NCBI GenBank assembly: GCA_902531755.1 | Contig: CACAFI010000004.1 | Location: 1-62,593 of the forward strand | DNA length: 62,593 nt | Direction of reading: 5' to 3' | Origin: an uncultured Alphaproteobacteria bacterium | Lineage (GTDB): Bacteria > Pseudomonadota > Alphaproteobacteria > Rhodobacterales > Rhodobacteraceae | In this document: positions 9,414 through 18,359 of the stretch, in pieces | Position numbering within the stretch: the first letter of the stretch is position 1 | How the letters are laid out: every line of letters starts with the position of its first letter | Notes under the pieces: model-generated | What the model saw: the letters and a program-made list of their open reading frames with translations, nothing else | The model's database searches: none | What the model was told of the DNA's origin: nothing | Translations under genes and position numbers: made by a program

Positions 9414-10619
9414 ATGAGCAACAAAAAAGAGGGTGCTTTATCAGACCTAAGGGTTATTGAAATGGGTCAGCTTCTGGCAGGACCTTTCTGTGGTCAATTA
9501 TTAGGTGACTTTGGAGCTGAAGTAATAAAAGTTGAACCTCCAGAGATAGGAGACCCAATGCGTCAGTGGGGAAGGGAAAAGCCACATGGTAAATCTCTTT
9601 GGTGGCCAGTTGTAGCAAGAAATAAGAAATCTATTACAGTAAACTTGCGTGTCGAAGAAGGTCAGAAAATAATTAAAGAACTAATTAAAAGTACAGATAT
9701 ATTGATAGAGAACTTTAGACCAGGCACTTTGGAGAGATGGAATATGAGTTATGAAACGCTCAGCGAAATCAACCCTCGTTTAATTATGGTAAGAGTGTCT
9801 GGATATGGTCAAACAGGTCCCTATGCCAAAAGAGCTGGTTTCGGCGCAATTGGAGAAGCAATGGGTGGATTAAGGTATGTTAGTGGAGATCCAAGTACTC
9901 AACCTAGCAGGATCGGAATCTCAATAGGAGATGAATTGGCGGCAATGCATGCATGCATGGGAGCCTTGATGGCATTACATGCAAGGAAGAGAACAGGAAA
10001 GGGTCAGGTTGTAGATAGTGCCATTTATGAGTCTGTTCTCAATATGATGGAAAGCTTGGTGACTGAACATTATGTTGCTGGATATACTAGGGAGCGCACA
10101 GGTCCTATAATTCCAAATGTTGCTCCTTCTAATATTTTTGAAACTAAAGATGGGCAGATGATACTAATTGCTGCTAACCAAGACGGTGTTTTTTCTCGTC
10201 TGAGTAAAGTGATGGATAAACCAGAGTTATCAAGAGATAAAAGATATAGTACCCATAGTTCAAGGGGTCAAAACCAAAAAGAATTAGACGATTTAATAAA
10301 TGAGTGGACTAAAACAAAGGATCTTAAGGAAGTGGAGAATTTATGTAATGAAAACGGTATTCCTGCTGGATTAATCTACAAAGCAAAAGATATGATTGAA
10401 GACCCACATTTTAATGCAAGAGAAGCGATTATAGATATTGAGCACCCTGAGTTTGGTTTGATAAAAATGCAAAATGTGGCACCAAAGTTATCAAAAAATC
10501 CTGGAGAAGTCCGTCGGGTTGGTCCAAGTTTAGGAGAACATAATAATTACGTTTTTAAAGAAATACTCAAAAGAACAGATGAGGAAATTAAAACTCTGAA
10601 GACATCAGGAGTAATTTAG
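9414..10619 (+). CDS. CaiB/BaiF (class III) CoA-transferase family protein
   Basis: A class III CoA transferase of about 401 residues. The N-terminus LRVIEMGQLLAGPFCGQLLG with FGAEVIKVEPP is the family opening. SISIGDE-type residues (ISIGDELAAMHA) contain the catalytic aspartate. ENFRPGTLERW is also conserved. It moves CoA between acyl-CoA and a free acid; donor and acceptor are unknown. I prefer ATG 9414 over the TTG three codons earlier. It is divergent from mvaB and 16-28 bp upstream of the amidohydrolase gene, probably one transcript. Confidence 0.9.
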   Translation: MSNKKEGALSDLRVIEMGQLLAGPFCGQLLGDFGAEVIKVEPPEIGDPMRQWGREKPHGKSLWWPVVARNKKSITVNLRVEEGQKIIKELIKSTDILIENFRPGTLERWNMSYETLSEINPRLIMVRVSGYGQTGPYAKRAGFGAIGEAMGGLRYVSGDPSTQPSRIGISIGDELAAMHACMGALMALHARKRTGKGQVVDSAIYESVLNMMESLVTEHYVAGYTRERTGPIIPNVAPSNIFETKDGQMILIAANQDGVFSRLSKVMDKPELSRDKRYSTHSSRGQNQKELDDLINEWTKTKDLKEVENLCNENGIPAGLIYKAKDMIEDPHFNAREAIIDIEHPEFGLIKMQNVAPKLSKNPGEVRRVGPSLGEHNNYVFKEILKRTDEEIKTLKTSGVI

Positions 10620-10647
10620 CCATTAAGATATAAAAATGAGGAAAATA

Positions 10648-11292
10648 ATGACTGAGGATTTGAAAGAAAATTATTCAAAAGCAAAATATCATAGTCCACA
10701 GAAATACGGGAATAAACTTGCTGTTATTTTTGTTGATTTTGCGAATGCTTATTTTGAAGAAGATAGCCCACTTTTTGGTGGGGAAGGGTGTAAAATTGCA
10801 TTAGAAAATTCTATTAAGCTTCTTTCAGTTTGTCGGAAACATAGTGACATTCCAGTAATTTTCACCGAGGTAAAATATAAAAATGATGGAGAAAATGGAG
10901 GAACATTCTACAAAAAGGTACCAGCCTTGTCTTGTTTTGATGAAGGAAAGCAGTCACAGAAGATTCATTCCCATTTAAAAATAAATAGTGAGGATATTTT
11001 GATTACAAAGCAATTCCCAAGTGCTTTTTTTAAAACAGATTTGGAAGCTATTTTGAAGGGTAAAGGGGTTGACACCCTTCTCATTACAGGAGTGACAACT
11101 TCAGGATGCATTAGAGCTACATGTATAGACAGTATCTCAAGCGATTTTGTTACGCTCGTGGTATCAGATGCTGTTGGAGATAGGGCAGTTGAGCCTCACG
11201 AGGCCAATTTATTTGATATGAGTGCTAAATATGCAGATTTAGTAACAACTGATCAAGCTATAGAACTTATTAACGAGAAGAGTAGCACTTAG
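10648..11292 (+). CDS. Isochorismatase-family cysteine hydrolase (N-carbamoylsarcosine-amidase/maleamate-amidase-like)
   Basis: A cysteine amidohydrolase of about 214 residues. The catalytic triad is visible as Asp in VIFVDFANAY, Lys in TKQFPSAFF and Cys in GVTTSGCIRAT. That last motif is closest to N-carbamoylsarcosine amidases and maleamate amidases. An ATG at 10636 is possible, but the ATG at 10648 has GAGG six bases ahead, so it is more likely used. It follows the CoA transferase closely. A role hydrolysing an amide in a ring-degradation route would fit the maleate-isomerase-like protein at 21476, but that is inference. Confidence 0.85.
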   Translation: MTEDLKENYSKAKYHSPQKYGNKLAVIFVDFANAYFEEDSPLFGGEGCKIALENSIKLLSVCRKHSDIPVIFTEVKYKNDGENGGTFYKKVPALSCFDEGKQSQKIHSHLKINSEDILITKQFPSAFFKTDLEAILKGKGVDTLLITGVTTSGCIRATCIDSISSDFVTLVVSDAVGDRAVEPHEANLFDMSAKYADLVTTDQAIELINEKSST

Positions 11293-11294
11293 TT

Positions 11295-12155
11295 CTAAGT
11301 TATTTCACTATAGCCTGTTGTGAACTTTTTAATTTTTGTCCATCCGGGGTCAGCAAAATGCGCTGGAATTAAATATCCACCGGATTCCGAAATTTCCATC
11401 AGTAATTTTTCTCGCGTAGAACGTGCTAAATCAGGGTCTGAACAAAATGCACTTGATAATTCTGGATGTCTCAATTGCAAAGGTGAATGAAGCACATCTC
11501 CACAAAATAATGCACCTCGATCACTTTCTAAACATAAGTGACCTATAGTGTGTCCAGGTCTAAATTGAACTTTTAGTCCTTTAATTAAGTCCCAGCCATC
11601 TTCTACAAACTCCATTTGGTTTTTTTTGACAATCGGTAAGATGCTATCTTCAAAGGCACCATGTTTATCAGTCTCTTTATATGTGTTATTCCAATAATTA
11701 TACTCTATTTTACCACATACATATTTTGCATTGGGAAAGGTTGGAACCCATACCCCATTTTCTAACTTTGTATTCCAGCCTACATGGTCTGCATGTAGAT
11801 GTGTACATAATACAATATCTATATCCTCAGGCTTAAGACCCTGTTGCTTCAATGCATTTAGCCATTCCATTCCGTCGCGCTTATGCCAAGCGGGATGATT
11901 AGGTCTCTCTTTGTCAGCGCCGACACAGCTGTCAATCAAAATATTCTTTCCAGATTGGCGTAATAGCCAAGATCTTATTGTCAGGTGTATAAGACCCTTT
12001 GACATAACCGATTCTGGAAGAGGGTCATTTTTTCTTAAAATTGAATGATCAAAATCTGGAAATAATTTTTTTACGGGAATACTGAATCTACTTATATCCT
12101 TTAAACCCGTAATGGATAAATCACCTAATTTTAAGTTTTTAACCATTTTGTTCAC
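11295..12155 (-). CDS. MBL-fold metallo-hydrolase (quorum-quenching-lactonase-like)
   Basis: A 286-residue metallo-beta-lactamase fold protein. The dinuclear metal site is seen as CTHLHADHVGWN (HxHxDH), GHTIGHLCLES, CGDVLHSP and PAHFADPG. The order and spacing match the group containing AHL lactonases and other ester or lactone hydrolases. GTG 12155 overlaps the stop of the SDR gene upstream (GTGA overlap); ATG 12146 is an alternative start. It is last of a three-gene minus-strand operon with two SDRs. Confidence 0.85.
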   Translation of the reverse strand: MNKMVKNLKLGDLSITGLKDISRFSIPVKKLFPDFDHSILRKNDPLPESVMSKGLIHLTIRSWLLRQSGKNILIDSCVGADKERPNHPAWHKRDGMEWLNALKQQGLKPEDIDIVLCTHLHADHVGWNTKLENGVWVPTFPNAKYVCGKIEYNYWNNTYKETDKHGAFEDSILPIVKKNQMEFVEDGWDLIKGLKVQFRPGHTIGHLCLESDRGALFCGDVLHSPLQLRHPELSSAFCSDPDLARSTREKLLMEISESGGYLIPAHFADPGWTKIKKFTTGYSEIT

Positions 12156-12967
12156 ATGATTTGTGGATTTTGACCGGAACTATCAACTCTTGCATCTATA
12201 TCATTCCAATAGCGACCGATGAACCTACCACCAGTAATTCCATTTGATTTATCAGAAGCCAGCCATTGGATGGCGTCATTCATTATTGAGGGAGGTAGTA
12301 AGTTTCCATCTGCACCTTTTTTGTTTTCAGAAGGAGGAAGAAGATCAGTATCTGTTGCTCCTCCAGGTAATAAGACATTAACATCAACACCCGTCCCTTC
12401 AAGGTCGCTTGCCCAAGCTCTTGATGTTGACTCAATAAAAGCTTTTGATGGACCATAGGGAGAATACCCCTTCCGTATCATTGTTTGCGAGGAAGTAGAA
12501 ATATTTATTATTTTCCCAAATTTATTCTTGATCATATACGGCACTACATATCTGGCTGCTATGAATGGTCCTTTGATATTAGCATCAACTATATTCGACC
12601 ATGCTTCAGGATTAGTTTCCCAAAATTTTGTTGGTACCGTATTAAAAGTTTCTGATATTACCCGCATTCCTCTAGCCGCATTATTAATAAGAACATCAAT
12701 TGTAGAAAATTTTTCAATACACTTTTCGGTTAATCGAGACATTCCCATCGCATCAGAAACATCAACAACTTCTGCACAGACGTTCTCTTCCCCCAATATT
12801 GCGATTAATTCCTCTTTAGTATTCTTAAAAGCATCCCCATTTTTTGAAGCGGTGATACACAATTTTACTCCTGATTTGGCTAAGGATAGAGCCATCTCTC
12901 TACCTAAACCTCTATTCCCGCCAGTAATTAAAATTGATCGACCTTTTAGTGAAGCATCATAGCTCAT
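12152..12967 (-). CDS. Short-chain dehydrogenase/reductase (SDR)
   Basis: An NAD(P)-dependent oxidoreductase of 271 residues. GGNRGLGREMA is the cofactor-binding TGxxxGxG variant, LINNAARG is the NNAG element, and the catalytic Ser and Tyr-Lys appear as NISTSSQT and YGPSKAF. ATG 12967 overlaps the preceding SDR gene's stop by 4 bp (ATGA), which decides the start. It has an operon position between a second SDR and an MBL hydrolase. The substrate is unknown. Confidence 0.88.
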   Translation of the reverse strand: MSYDASLKGRSILITGGNRGLGREMALSLAKSGVKLCITASKNGDAFKNTKEELIAILGEENVCAEVVDVSDAMGMSRLTEKCIEKFSTIDVLINNAARGMRVISETFNTVPTKFWETNPEAWSNIVDANIKGPFIAARYVVPYMIKNKFGKIINISTSSQTMIRKGYSPYGPSKAFIESTSRAWASDLEGTGVDVNVLLPGGATDTDLLPPSENKKGADGNLLPPSIMNDAIQWLASDKSNGITGGRFIGRYWNDIDARVDSSGQNPQIM

Positions 12968-13689
12968 GGCATATATCCTCCACCATTTACCCATAGAGTT
13001 TGTCCAGTCATGAAGCCACTGTCTGATCCTAAAAGAAACATTATTGGACCGACAATATCGTCAGGAAGAGCCATTCGTGCGAGTGGTGTTATCTTAATAT
13101 AATTATCTATATCAAGCGATAACGGTTCATTTTCATCTGACCGTCCAGTTCCTCCTCTAAGGAATGCGGTGTCTACAGCCGAAGGACCCACTGCGTTTAC
13201 TCTTATTTTTGGAGCTTCTTCTAACGCGAGGGTTTTTGTTAAATTGATTAGACCAGCTTTTGAAATAGCATATGCTCCATAATTCGGTCTAACATTAGAG
13301 GCCAGTCCCGATACAACATTTACAACAGAACCGCCATTTTCTCTCATAAACGGTAGAACTTCTTTAGCTACGAGAAACGCGCCCTTTAAGTTTAGGTTAA
13401 TCACGTTGTCAAAATCGTTACTTTGTGTTTTTTCAATTGAATGTAAACCCTGCATGTAGCCCGCTAGATTAACAAATCCGGAAATCTCAGAAAAACCTGA
13501 AAAAGCACTAACTATGCTATATGGATCCGTTAGATCAATTACTTTTGATTTAATACCATTTGCCGGTGGATGTTTTAAGAGAGATTTTTCCAAATCCATT
13601 ACAGTAACTTTCCAACCATCGGCATGTGCTCTATTTGCAAGCGCTCGTCCAATACCACCCGCACCCCCAACTAAAACAAGATTATCCAT
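12964..13689 (-). CDS. Short-chain dehydrogenase/reductase (SDR)
   Basis: A 241-residue SDR with VGGAGGIGRALA for cofactor binding, catalytic Ser in VVNVVSGLA and YAISKAG for Tyr-Lys. The C-terminus MTGQTLWVNGGGYMP is the usual SDR ending. GAGG lies 10 bases before the ATG at 13689. It is the first gene of the operon with the next SDR and the MBL hydrolase. The stretch from LRGGTGRSDENEPLSLDI is an insertion compared with FabG. Confidence 0.88.
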   Translation of the reverse strand: MDNLVLVGGAGGIGRALANRAHADGWKVTVMDLEKSLLKHPPANGIKSKVIDLTDPYSIVSAFSGFSEISGFVNLAGYMQGLHSIEKTQSNDFDNVINLNLKGAFLVAKEVLPFMRENGGSVVNVVSGLASNVRPNYGAYAISKAGLINLTKTLALEEAPKIRVNAVGPSAVDTAFLRGGTGRSDENEPLSLDIDNYIKITPLARMALPDDIVGPIMFLLGSDSGFMTGQTLWVNGGGYMP

Positions 13690-13772
13690 ATTTATTAACC
13701 TCTTAAATTCATCAACCCGCCAAAGTAGTCAACGGTAAAATTTTAATGAGACTTTTCAGCGAAACGCAAAAT

Positions 13773-13796
13773 AAATGCGCCCATTTGGGCGCATTT
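13773..13796 (-). terminator. Perfect 10-bp hairpin after the first liv operon
   Basis: AAATGCGCCC, loop ATTT, GGGCGCATTT is a perfect 10-bp stem. It is 29 bp beyond the stop of the binding-protein gene (minus strand) and before the next minus-strand operon. On the minus strand the following bases are T-rich but not a clean T-run. Confidence 0.7.
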
Positions 13797-13824
13797 AAAA
13801 CTACTAACTCTTATACTTTTAAGT

Positions 13825-15000
13825 TTAGCAAGGATCAGGTGCATGGCTAGCGATTAGCGTCCATTTTTGATCTTTTATTTGGATCACATAACCAGGTAGC
13901 TCTGCATCGTTTCCTGAGAAACACAAGTTATCACCAAGAATGCCAGAGAATTTCACAGTTTTTAAGCCTTCTTTGATAGCCAATCTATCTGCAGTTAAGC
14001 TACTTTTAGTGCCTGATACATTTTGCTCCTTCATAACTTTCGCAAAAAGGTGTATTGCATCATATGATTGAGCATCTGTATGGTGCGCCCCAAGTTTCTT
14101 TATGCCAGCAGCCTTGGTTTCCTTTAAAAATTTCTCATTAAAAGCCTTGGCTTTCGATGATGAGTCTGCGTGAAATCCTGCCATGAAAGTAGTTCCCTCA
14201 GCGAGGTCTCCAAATAGCTCTAAGATGTTGGGGTCAGCAAATATTTGACTTCCAATCATTCTACCTTTGTAACCTTGGCGCTTAAGTTCACGTATTGTTT
14301 TTGAAGCATTCTCAGGAAGGCCAGCAACAGCTACCATATCAGGATTGTTTGCTACTATTGGTGCAATCTGTGGAGCTAAATCAAAACTCTTGTAGGTAAT
14401 AGCTACCGGTTCTCCATGCTTTATTCCAAATTTTTTCAAAAGGAAAGGATAAAGCTTAGTCCCAACAACTGCCGAAATAGCTTCATCGGAAACATATACA
14501 ATGTCAACAGAGTCACGAGCCACGTCTTTTTCATTGAAAGTCTTTAATAATCTTGCAAATTGTTTCCCTTCATCTTCTGTAATTCTCCAGGCCCATTCCT
14601 TATCTTTCGTTAAACCAGGGGCAGATGAGGCGTTAGACATCATCACAATTTTCTCTCTCTCTGCCACGTTGAAAGCGACTTGCGCCTCTCCAGAAGAAAA
14701 AGGTCCGAGGATAGCAAGTACGTCATGATCTTGAGCGAGTGTTCTAGCAGCAAGAGCAGCTTGTTTAGGGTCCGATCCGCTATCAAACTCAATTATCTCA
14801 ATCATTTTTCCATTTACGCCCCCAGCTGCATTAATTTCTTTTACCGCCATATCAACCGCCACAGTAGCAGGTAAAGCTGGACCCTTTAACCATCCTGTTC
14901 TTCCAGCAATATGACCAATTTTTAGAGTATCGGCAATGCCTCCCGAAACGCACAAAAATAGGGCTAAAACGCCCCAAATAATAGGTTTAAGTTTTTTCAT
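13825..15000 (-). CDS. Liv-type ABC transporter substrate-binding protein
   Basis: A 391-residue periplasmic binding protein of the LivK/Peripla_BP_6 type. It has a signal peptide (about residues 1-23, ending SGGIADTL), then LKIGHIAGRTGWLKGPA and the ligand-pocket loop ILGPFSSGEAQVA. It captures a ligand for the permease encoded next to it. Despite the family name, ligands may be amino acids, amides, urea or aromatic acids. A perfect AAAGGAGGA ribosome site precedes the ATG, implying high expression. It is last in the minus-strand H-M-G-F-K gene order. Confidence 0.9.
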   Translation of the reverse strand: MKKLKPIIWGVLALFLCVSGGIADTLKIGHIAGRTGWLKGPALPATVAVDMAVKEINAAGGVNGKMIEIIEFDSGSDPKQAALAARTLAQDHDVLAILGPFSSGEAQVAFNVAEREKIVMMSNASSAPGLTKDKEWAWRITEDEGKQFARLLKTFNEKDVARDSVDIVYVSDEAISAVVGTKLYPFLLKKFGIKHGEPVAITYKSFDLAPQIAPIVANNPDMVAVAGLPENASKTIRELKRQGYKGRMIGSQIFADPNILELFGDLAEGTTFMAGFHADSSSKAKAFNEKFLKETKAAGIKKLGAHHTDAQSYDAIHLFAKVMKEQNVSGTKSSLTADRLAIKEGLKTVKFSGILGDNLCFSGNDAELPGYVIQIKDQKWTLIASHAPDPC

Positions 15001-15039
15001 GTTTTTCCTCCTTTTGTAATTACTCTAGTTTTTATTCAA

Positions 15040-15747
15040 TTAATTACTTTCTCCCAGATAAGCTTCTGCCAAGATCTTATCAGCTGCCAACTCATCGACC
15101 GTACCTTCCTGCCTTACAGAACCCAGCTCAAGAATGTACCCTCTCTGAGCTGTCTTTAAAGCTAGTTTAGTATTCTGTTCTACAATAAGAATTGAAATTC
15201 CTTGACTATGCAACTCTTTTATAAGCTCAAACAACTGGCTTACTAAAATTGGAGATAACCCCAATGAGGGCTCATCTAACATCATAAGTCTAGGTTTTGC
15301 GACCATGGCTCTACCGATCGCTAACATCTGTTGCTCTCCCCCTGAAAGCACTGAAGCTAATTGATTACGCCTTTCTGCCAAGTTACTAAATCGATCAAAA
15401 ATTGACTCTATTGAATTTTTTACTTCTGACCCTGTTCGGCTATGAGCTCCAAGCAATAAGTTTTCTTCTACAGTCATGCTCACAAAAATTTGTCGCCCTT
15501 CTGGCACTAATGTTAATCCAGATTTAACTCTTGAAGGGGCAGATAAAGAGTTAATCCTCTGTTTTTTGAAAGAAATAGAACCTTTTGATACTTTAGTTGT
15601 CCCTGCAATCGCTCGGAGTAAAGAAGATTTTCCAGCACCATTAGATCCAACTACTGTTACAATCTCAGATTCTCCAACTGATATGGATACATTTTTTAAT
15701 GCATGTATGGCACCATATCTAACATCAATGTTTTCAACGTTAAGCAT
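15040..15747 (-). CDS. livF: Liv ABC transporter ATP-binding protein, LivF type
   Basis: A cytoplasmic ATPase of 235 residues: Walker A VGSNGAGKSS, signature LSGGEQQML, Walker B LMMLDEPSLGL, and switch histidine region replaced by the typical LivF VEQNT. The PEGRQIF Q-loop segment marks the LivF rather than LivG branch. ATG 15747 overlaps the livG stop by 8 bp. It belongs to the importer encoded at 13825-18283. Confidence 0.9.
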   Translation of the reverse strand: MLNVENIDVRYGAIHALKNVSISVGESEIVTVVGSNGAGKSSLLRAIAGTTKVSKGSISFKKQRINSLSAPSRVKSGLTLVPEGRQIFVSMTVEENLLLGAHSRTGSEVKNSIESIFDRFSNLAERRNQLASVLSGGEQQMLAIGRAMVAKPRLMMLDEPSLGLSPILVSQLFELIKELHSQGISILIVEQNTKLALKTAQRGYILELGSVRQEGTVDELAADKILAEAYLGESN

Positions 15748-16516
15748 TTGATAACTCAGTGTCCTCATCCATGCCGAGATAAGCCTCTAAAACTTTTTTA
15801 TCATTTCTTAACTCTGAAATAGGGCCATCGTATATCAACTGGCCAAAATTCATTACTGAGACTTGAGTACAAAGACTGTTAACAAAGGGCATATCATGAT
15901 CAACTAACAACAAAGTTATCCCTCTGCTGCTAACTTCATTTAAAAAATCTCTGAGGGTATTGGTTTCAACGGTGTTTAACCCTGCAGCAGGCTCATCTAG
16001 CATTAATAGTCTAGGTCCCGCCATTAGAGCTCTGACTACCTCAATTTTCTTTCGTATACCGTACGGAAGGCTTGAAACGGTCTGTCCTCTATGAAGATCT
16101 ATTCCAAAGCTATTCAGTGTCTCAATTGCTTCGTCTTTTCCAGCTGATTTTGAAGCCAAGCTTAGAGGTTTGATCATATCTATAAATGGAACTCTACTGT
16201 GCTGACCGAGCATCACATTTTCTAAAACTGAAAGGTGAGGCATCAAGCGAATATTTTGAAAACTCCTAGACAGACCTTCTTTAATTCTTTTCCTAGATGG
16301 CACACCATTTAAATCTTTTTCCTCAAAAAAAACACTTCCTTTATCAGGTTCGTGTATCCCAGAAATAACATTAAATAGGGTTGTTTTGCCTGCGCCATTA
16401 GGACCAATCAATGCATGGCGTGATCCCTGTTCAACATCAAATGAAACGTTCTCTAATACTTTCACACCACCAAAGCTTTTTGAGACGTTTGATAATTTTA
16501 AGATAGATCTAGACAT
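15740..16516 (-). CDS. livG: Liv ABC transporter ATP-binding protein, LivG type
   Basis: A 258-residue ATPase with Walker A GPNGAGKTT, SFQNIRLMP (LivG-specific Q-loop segment), Walker B LLMLDEPAAGLN and H-loop VDHDM. The ABC signature is weak: SSLPYGIRKKIEV stands in place of LSGGQ, as in many LivG proteins. ATG 16516 overlaps the livM stop by 8 bp. A longer frame upstream lies within livM and is not the start. Confidence 0.9.
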   Translation of the reverse strand: MSRSILKLSNVSKSFGGVKVLENVSFDVEQGSRHALIGPNGAGKTTLFNVISGIHEPDKGSVFFEEKDLNGVPSRKRIKEGLSRSFQNIRLMPHLSVLENVMLGQHSRVPFIDMIKPLSLASKSAGKDEAIETLNSFGIDLHRGQTVSSLPYGIRKKIEVVRALMAGPRLLMLDEPAAGLNTVETNTLRDFLNEVSSRGITLLLVDHDMPFVNSLCTQVSVMNFGQLIYDGPISELRNDKKVLEAYLGMDEDTELSNA

Positions 16517-17360
16517 TACTTTTCCCAGGAAACAGACGAGTTGAAACTCTGTCGAGAGCATCCCTAGTAACTATACCTTCGGGTCTAAGGATCATCATGG
16601 CAACAATAATAACTCCAAAAATAAAAAACCTCCAATCATCACCTATACGAAGTGCTTCCGGTATAAGTGTAAAAAAGGATGCTCCCAAAAGAGGCCCCCA
16701 AGCCGTTTGGGTCCCTCCTATAAGAACATAGAGAAGAACAAATATTGATATATTGGCATTGAAATACTGAGCTTCAATAAAACCAAAGTAAAGAGCATAG
16801 AGACCCCCAGACAATCCTGCTATTGCTCCCCCTAACGCGAAAGCACCAACCTGTATGGCTCTTTTGTTAACTCCCATTAGATCGGCTACTGCTTCATCAT
16901 CATGAACGGCTCTCATGGCAAGCCCTATACGGGTACTCATCATATAAAAGCTTAACAAAATAACTATTATTGCAACTATTAATACCACTTCCGTTTCAAT
17001 ATAAGTATTAATAATCATGCCAGTTGGACCCCCTAAATAACTGCTGTTCAAAATTATACCAGCAACTATTTCAGCAATGGCAAACGTAGCTAACACCATA
17101 TACACACCTTTTGTTCGAAGAACTGGGAACGCTATCAAAAAACTTATAGCGCCTCCCAAAATAGCAGAAAACATTAGTGTCAAAGATATTGGCAGTCCTA
17201 TTTCGTTTGATAATATTGCACATGCGTAGGCGCCTATAGCCTGGAACCCAGCTCCACCTAAGTTCAGTTGTCCTGTTGCAGCGGTGATATAAATTGAATA
17301 CGCAAAGATAATATTGATCCCCAAAATTGCTAATACTCCTGCTAAATAACCGCTCATCAA
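16509..17360 (-). CDS. livM: Liv ABC transporter permease, LivM type
   Basis: A 283-residue inner-membrane permease with about eight hydrophobic segments. It shows the LivM-like opening ATGQLNLGGAGFQAIGAYA, the LRTKGVYMVLATFAIAEI segment and the cytoplasmic coupling loop AVHDDEAVADLMGVN, which docks on the ATPase. Its start overlaps livH by 4 bp (ATGA). Confidence 0.9.
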   Translation of the reverse strand: MMSGYLAGVLAILGINIIFAYSIYITAATGQLNLGGAGFQAIGAYACAILSNEIGLPISLTLMFSAILGGAISFLIAFPVLRTKGVYMVLATFAIAEIVAGIILNSSYLGGPTGMIINTYIETEVVLIVAIIVILLSFYMMSTRIGLAMRAVHDDEAVADLMGVNKRAIQVGAFALGGAIAGLSGGLYALYFGFIEAQYFNANISIFVLLYVLIGGTQTAWGPLLGASFFTLIPEALRIGDDWRFFIFGVIIVAMMILRPEGIVTRDALDRVSTRLFPGKSNV

Positions 17361-18283
17361 AACTTACCTTTACCTATTGCATTATGTCCAAAAAGTCCTG
17401 TTGGTTTAAAAACGACCAGTATGAGGAGAAGACTCCAAACAGTTATCTGTGCCGATGATGCACCAAAAAAGTAAATAGATAATGTTTCACTCAAACCAAC
17501 AATTAACCCACCTGCAATAGCACCCCAAACGGACCCCAATCCCCCTATAACCATTGCCGCGATCGCTTTAGTTCCAACGTGGTCGCCCATGTAAGGGCTG
17601 ACCTCATGATAATTTATTGCAAAGATGGAGGCAGAAATCCCGCAGAGAAAACCAATAAGTATAAAAACAATCGGTACTATTCTATCAACATCAATACCCA
17701 TCATTGTTGCTGCATCTGGATTTTCTGCTATAGCTCTTAAAGCTCTTCCAACCTTGGTACGGCTTAACAGAAATGAAAGGGCTGCAACGATTAAGATCGA
17801 TAAAATCAAGCTTGCTAACTGTGGAATAGATATTATAAAACCAGCTGTTTTCCAATCTAAGTTAGTAAAAGGCGTGGAGAAACCTCGAGTGTCTGATCCA
17901 TGGGCAATCAATATTAGATATTCAAATATTAATAAAAAACCAAGAGACGATACTAGAGGGATTGCATGCTCTGTGGCATCACCATGCTTCATTTTAAAAT
18001 ATCTATAAGTGAACCTTTCTACTAATAAGGAAGCTAAAATTGCACAAATAATTCCGATTACAAGCGCCAATCCCCAGTGAATAGGACCAGAAAGACCAAA
18101 GGGTAATCCATAATGAGATAGAGACCAACCAACCATACCTGCTAACATGTAAAGGGCTGGTATAGTAAAATTTAAAAAATTTAGAATTCCAATAGCCAGA
18201 GTAAAAGCGACTGCTACGCTGATGTAAATACTTCCTAGCATTAAGCCATTTATAATTTGTTGAAGCACTTGTTCAAATAACAT
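17357..18283 (-). CDS. livH: Liv ABC transporter permease, LivH type
   Basis: A 308-residue inner-membrane permease. The opening QIINGLMLGSIYISVAVAFT and the coupling helix RAIAENPDAATMMGIDVDR are typical of LivH, as is VIGGLGSVWGAIAGG near the C-terminus. It is the first gene of the minus-strand importer operon, with 76 bp to the divergent FAD monooxygenase gene, so promoters for both must lie in 18284-18359. Confidence 0.9.
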   Translation of the reverse strand: MLFEQVLQQIINGLMLGSIYISVAVAFTLAIGILNFLNFTIPALYMLAGMVGWSLSHYGLPFGLSGPIHWGLALVIGIICAILASLLVERFTYRYFKMKHGDATEHAIPLVSSLGFLLIFEYLILIAHGSDTRGFSTPFTNLDWKTAGFIISIPQLASLILSILIVAALSFLLSRTKVGRALRAIAENPDAATMMGIDVDRIVPIVFILIGFLCGISASIFAINYHEVSPYMGDHVGTKAIAAMVIGGLGSVWGAIAGGLIVGLSETLSIYFFGASSAQITVWSLLLILVVFKPTGLFGHNAIGKGKF

Positions 18284-18359
18284 ATGCTAAGTTGACTAAA
18301 CTTTTTCGTTTTGTACAAGATCTATTTTCAGCCCAACTGTCAAAAAAAAGGAAGATTTT